NCBI GenBank assembly: GCA_023393825.1
Contig: JAEXBW010000023.1
Span: 1 to 17,938 of the forward strand
Origin: Elusimicrobiota bacterium
GTDB taxonomy: Bacteria > Elusimicrobiota > Elusimicrobia > Elusimicrobiales > Elusimicrobiaceae
Length of the DNA stretch: 17,938 bases
Direction: 5' to 3'
The notes under the pieces are model-generated. The model was not told where the DNA came from. It searched no databases and saw only the letters and a list, made by a program, of their open reading frames with translations. Below, in pieces: positions 15,094 to 17,938 of this stretch (position 1 is its first letter; each line of letters begins with the position of its first letter). The position numbers were made by a program, and so were the translations under genes.

Positions 15094-15405
15094 TTTGTGC
15101 GGCGTCTTTTGTGGCAATATTTTGTCGCCTTGTCGGTCAGATACTCGGCCTTCCAGGCACTCGGGGTATCCTTCCCTCCTTGCTTCTCATCTTGCCGCAA
15201 AATACTTGCAAAACTATTTGCCTTGAAAGAAACAGTACGGCAAAAATTACGCAATATCTTGGAACGACTGAAAACTTGCAAAACAATTTGCTTTGACGGA
15301 AACAGTACGGCAGAAATAAGGCAATATTTAAGAACGGCAGAACGCGCCCCAACAACACAAGCTACTACTATATGGATAATTTGTAATACGGATTTTAAAT
15401 AAATA
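15094..15405. other. Gene-poor intergenic stretch with no supported coding sequence
   Basis: About 310 bases lie between the receiver gene and the terminator. Several open frames cross this stretch on both strands (up to 101 codons at 15097-15402 plus), but none has a ribosome-binding site or a recognisable product. Its main content is the 70-bp tandem repeat. A weak inverted similarity exists between 15114-15129 and the complement of 15194-15209 (the GCAA-TATTTTG core). It may be a degraded gene or a repeat element. Confidence 0.6.
15204..15343 (+). repeat. Imperfect 70-bp tandem direct repeat, two copies
   Basis: Copy 1 is 15204-15273 and copy 2 is 15274-15343, exactly abutting. By hand alignment they share 57 of 70 bases without gaps, including an invariant AACAGTACGGCA core. 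Both begin ACTTGCAAAAC. The period is not a multiple of three, so any reading frame shifts between copies. Confidence 0.85.
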
Positions 15406-15435
15406 AAAAAGCCCTCTTAAAAAAGAGGGCTTTTT
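15406..15435. terminator. Bidirectional intrinsic terminator between the receiver gene region and nfnA
   Basis: AAAAAGCCCTCTT (15406-15418) pairs perfectly with AAGAGGGCTTTTT (15423-15435) around an AAAA loop. T-runs exist on both strands. It ends the plus-strand transcript from the pgm/receiver side and the minus-strand nfnBA transcript. Confidence 0.92.
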
Positions 15436-15452
15436 GCTTTCTGTAAAACTGC

Positions 15453-16298
15453 TTAGTGTAAGCCTACTCTGCACTTATGGTCGTGCGGTATGCAGGCGGT
15501 TTCTTCCGTTTTATATTCGGAAGTCCTTTTGATAAGATTATCAAAATCTATATTTGAAGCTTCAAACATAGGGCCGTCCACGCAGGCAAACTTGGTTTCG
15601 CCGTTTACCACCACGCGGCAGCAGCCGCACATGCCCGTACCGTCAAGCATAATAGGGTTTAAGCTGGCAAAAGGTTTAATGCCTAAGGTTACCATAAGTC
15701 TTGCGGTAAACTTCATCATAGGGATAGGGCCGATGATAAAACCAGCGTCAATCTTTTCCCCGCCGTCAACAAGGCCTTTTAAAGCGTCGGTTACCATACC
15801 CTTCTGCCCGTAAGAGCCGTCGTCTGTGGCAACTACGGTTTTGTCGGAAACGCTTTTCATTTGCTCTTCTAATATCAGTAAGTCTTTTGTTCTGGCGCCT
15901 AATATGGAGATAACTTTATTGCCCGCTTCTTTTAAAGCTTTGGCTATAGGGTAAACTTCCGCAATGCCCACGCCGCCGCCAACAACTGCCACCGTGCCGT
16001 AATTTTTAATTTCTATCGGCATACCCAAAGGGCCTGCCACATTTAAAAACTTATCGCCCGTGTTAAGAACGTTAAAAGACGCGGTTGATTTGCCTATGGA
16101 TTGCACTATTATCGTGATTGTGCCTTTTTGCGCATTCCAGTCCACAATGGTAACGGGTACTCTTTCGCCCGTCGGGCTGCCGCGCAATATTATAAATTGT
16201 CCCGCCTTAGCTTTGGCGGCGATAAGCGGCGCGTAAACTTCAAACTCGCTTATTACGGAGGAGATATTTTTTTTATTTACTATCGTATACTTTTCCAT
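15453..16298 (-). CDS. nfnA: NADH-dependent ferredoxin:NADP+ oxidoreductase subunit A (NfnA; FNR/PyrK-like)
   Basis: NfnA is the small subunit of the flavin-bifurcating NfnAB complex, which couples NADPH oxidation to reduction of NAD+ and ferredoxin, or the reverse. The 281 residues show an FAD-binding barrel (GERVPVTIVD, 44-53), a nucleotide-binding loop GGGVGIAE (107-114), and a C-terminal [2Fe-2S] region. In that region Asp219, Cys224, Cys227 and Cys239 match the unusual three-cysteine, one-aspartate cluster known for NfnA. Cys226 is an extra cysteine between two of these. It starts one base after the nfnB stop codon, so the two are coupled. Sulfide dehydrogenase subunit B is an alternative name for members of this family. 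Confidence 0.88.
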   Translation of the reverse strand: MEKYTIVNKKNISSVISEFEVYAPLIAAKAKAGQFIILRGSPTGERVPVTIVDWNAQKGTITIIVQSIGKSTASFNVLNTGDKFLNVAGPLGMPIEIKNYGTVAVVGGGVGIAEVYPIAKALKEAGNKVISILGARTKDLLILEEQMKSVSDKTVVATDDGSYGQKGMVTDALKGLVDGGEKIDAGFIIGPIPMMKFTARLMVTLGIKPFASLNPIMLDGTGMCGCCRVVVNGETKFACVDGPMFEASNIDFDNLIKRTSEYKTEETACIPHDHKCRVGLH

Positions 16299-16299
16299 T

Positions 16300-17706
16300 T
16301 TATTTTGTCCCCTTGGGTGTTTTGGTTTTAAGATAATCGTTAATCTGGCCCGCTGCGGTAATGCCGTCTTTCATCGCAAGCAGCACGGTTGCGCCGCCGC
16401 GGGAAATATCGCCGCCGGCATAAACGCCTTCAATACTGGTTTTACCGTTTTCACCAAGTTCCACCGTTCCGCGGTCAGTCATTTTTAAACCTTGGGTTGT
16501 TTTGGGAATAATCGGGTTTGGCTTTTGGCCTATGGCTACAATTATTGTATTGGCGGGGATAATAAAGTCCGAGCCTTCAACAATAACTGGTTTTCTTCTG
16601 CCTTTGGCATCGGGTTCACCCAGTTCCGCACGCAGGCATTTTAATGCTTTTACGTGGCCGTTCTCGTCCGTCAAAATTTCTTTTTGCACGGTAAGGAAAG
16701 AAAACTTAATACCTTCTTCTTCCGCGTTTTCCGCCTCTTCGTGGCGGGCGGGCATTTCCGCGTGGCTGCGTCTGTAAACTACTGTTACGCTTTCGGGTCC
16801 TAAGCGCATTGCGCTTCTTGCCGCGTCCATCGCGCTGTTGCCGCCGCCTAAAACTATAACGTGTTTGCCTATCTTAACAGGAGTATCTACGGCGGGGAAT
16901 TTGTAGGCGTTCATTAAGTTTATTCTTGTAAGAAATTCGTTAGCGCTGTATACGCCGACGGCGTTTTCCCCCGGGATACCCGCCATGGTGGGCAGGCCCG
17001 CGCCGCTGCCGATATAGACTGCGTCAAAATCTTTAAGCAAGTCTTCTATGCTCAAAGCCGCGCCGATTAAAACATCTTCCTGAAAGTCAACGCCCATATC
17101 TCTTACTGTTTGTATTTCGTTGGTAATAACTTGTCTGGGCAGACGGAAGGACGGAATGCCGTAACGCAGCACGCCGCCAAAGTCGTGCAGTGCTTCAAAC
17201 ACGGTTACTTTATGTCCCGCTCTTCTTAACTCGGCCGCGCAGGAAAGTGATGACGGCCCTGAGCCGATGCAAGCTACCTTAAAACCAGTTTCCGCCTGCG
17301 GTTTGGGCGCTTCCAAAAGGCCTGCTTTGCGCGCGGCATCGGCTGTATATCTTTCCAAAAGTCCGACGGCGACAGAGCCGAATTTGGCCTTAAGTACGCA
17401 ATGGCCTTCGCAATGGTTTTCCTGCGGGCATACGCGTCCGCAGATAGAGGGCAGCAAGCTGGTTTCCATAATTTTGGAGGCCGCTCCCTTTACATCGTCC
17501 TTAAGTAAAAGCTGTATAAATTCGGGGATTTTTACATTAACGGGGCAGGCCGCTTGGCATTGCGGATTTTTGCAATTTAAGCAGCGGCTTGCTTCCAGCA
17601 TAGCTTCTTCTTTGCTCATGCCTGAGGCGACTTCGTCAAAGTTTTTTGTTCTTTCTTGCGGGGTTTGGCGTTTGCCCGTTTGTCTTGGTAATGATGGATT
17701 TGGCAT
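16300..17706 (-). CDS. nfnB: NADPH-dependent ferredoxin oxidoreductase subunit B (NfnB; glutamate synthase small-subunit-like)
   Basis: The large subunit of NfnAB, 468 residues, binds the bifurcating FAD, NADPH and two [4Fe-4S] clusters. Cluster cysteines are visible at C42, C45, C50, C54 and at C89, C93, C99, C103. The FAD fingerprint is GSGPSSLSCA (148-157) and the NADPH Rossmann loop is GGGNSAMDAA (287-296). A late AGGDISRGGATV segment closes the FAD site. On its own this could be called glutamate synthase small subunit (GltD), but the adjacent NfnA partner and the absence of a glutamate synthase large subunit favour NfnB. The ATG at 17706 has an AAGGAC ribosome-binding site that overlaps the stop of the upstream partial gene, so the three are probably cotranscribed. 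Confidence 0.9.
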   Translation of the reverse strand: MPNPSLPRQTGKRQTPQERTKNFDEVASGMSKEEAMLEASRCLNCKNPQCQAACPVNVKIPEFIQLLLKDDVKGAASKIMETSLLPSICGRVCPQENHCEGHCVLKAKFGSVAVGLLERYTADAARKAGLLEAPKPQAETGFKVACIGSGPSSLSCAAELRRAGHKVTVFEALHDFGGVLRYGIPSFRLPRQVITNEIQTVRDMGVDFQEDVLIGAALSIEDLLKDFDAVYIGSGAGLPTMAGIPGENAVGVYSANEFLTRINLMNAYKFPAVDTPVKIGKHVIVLGGGNSAMDAARSAMRLGPESVTVVYRRSHAEMPARHEEAENAEEEGIKFSFLTVQKEILTDENGHVKALKCLRAELGEPDAKGRRKPVIVEGSDFIIPANTIIVAIGQKPNPIIPKTTQGLKMTDRGTVELGENGKTSIEGVYAGGDISRGGATVLLAMKDGITAAGQINDYLKTKTPKGTK

Positions 17707-17719
17707 ATATAACCGTCCT

Positions 17720-17938
17720 TTAATCTAAGTTTAAGTTTAGTTTTTTACACAGTATTTTTATAAGCTGATGTTGTTTGTTGGCAATTTGCATTTGGCTTAC
17801 CTGATTAAATACTATGTTCTGCGCGCGGTACGGATTTGCGGGCAGGGAAAACATTTCCAAAAAACTCAAAAATTCTATAAGTTTTGACACGCGGCCCAAG
17901 TCCAACGGGTCGGCGGCAAAACTGTCTGTAAGCAGGTC
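17720..17938 (-). CDS. C-terminal end of an unidentified protein, possibly DUF3536/GH57-like (partial)
   Basis: An open frame runs from the right edge of the window to a TAA at 17720-17722, giving the last 72 residues of a longer protein. The visible part is mostly helical and contains SLPANPYRAQNIVFNQ. The hydrophobic segment, asparagine/arginine and AQN pattern recalls the C-terminus of DUF3536 domains found beside GH57-like glycosidase domains, but this is a tentative recollection. There is no start codon in view; a TTG within the frame at 17905 is just a leucine codon. It ends 13 bases before nfnB and shares its direction. Confidence 0.6.
   Translation of the reverse strand, partial: DLLTDSFAADPLDLGRVSKLIEFLSFLEMFSLPANPYRAQNIVFNQVSQMQIANKQHQLIKILCKKLNLNLD

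Noticed and set aside
15204..15343. A CRISPR array
   Set aside because: There are only two diverged copies that abut without spacers, and no cas genes.
15097..15402. A 101-codon plus-strand open frame in the intergenic repeat region as a real gene
   Set aside because: It has no ribosome-binding site, the 70-bp repeats shift frame inside it, and other frames on both strands are just as open. It is treated as repeat or relic sequence.

Overview
This 17.9-kb window is ordinary bacterial chromosome: dense, moderate-GC, with no phage, insertion sequence or CRISPR array visible. It looks like a fermentative anaerobe, most likely an Elusimicrobium-like member of the Elusimicrobiota. That placement is an inference from three things: a type IV pilin-like protein with a long cysteine-rich tail of a kind I associate with that group, a sodium-pumping biotin decarboxylase, and an electron-bifurcating NfnAB pair. 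No rRNA is present to settle it.

Layout from left to right: rpsT (+) ends at a bidirectional terminator facing recG (-). A divergent intergenic region separates recG from a pilin-like gene (+), which converges on a second bidirectional terminator. Next is a minus-strand operon, read right to left: thrC, a DUF4912 protein, then a GH57 glycogen branching enzyme. A terminator precedes a second minus-strand operon, also read right to left: birA, oadG, oadA, oadB. This encodes a biotin ligase together with the gamma, alpha and beta subunits of a sodium-translocating decarboxylase. A TerC-family membrane protein is divergent from birA. It is followed on the plus strand by ssrA (tmRNA), a phosphoglucomutase/phosphomannomutase and a lone CheY-like receiver. 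A gene-poor stretch at about 15.09-15.40 kb carries an imperfect 70-bp tandem repeat and ends in a terminator. The last minus-strand operon holds the C-terminal end of an unidentified protein (possibly DUF3536/GH57-like), then nfnB and nfnA.

The genes form a plausible set. NfnAB balances NADH, NADPH and ferredoxin. The biotin decarboxylase turns a decarboxylation into a sodium gradient, and BirA lies at the start of the same operon as its substrate. The branching enzyme and the phosphohexomutase point to alpha-glucan and hexose-phosphate metabolism.

The points most worth a second look are: the two-part cysteine-rich pilin; a tmRNA with G in place of the usual T-loop uridine and a tag ending ATA rather than LAA; the 70-bp tandem repeat, whose two copies resemble each other as protein but lie in different frames; and a recurrent arrangement in which a -10 box sits exactly where it would make transcripts begin at the start codon (recG, birA, terC). 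I did not find a clearly new multi-gene system.
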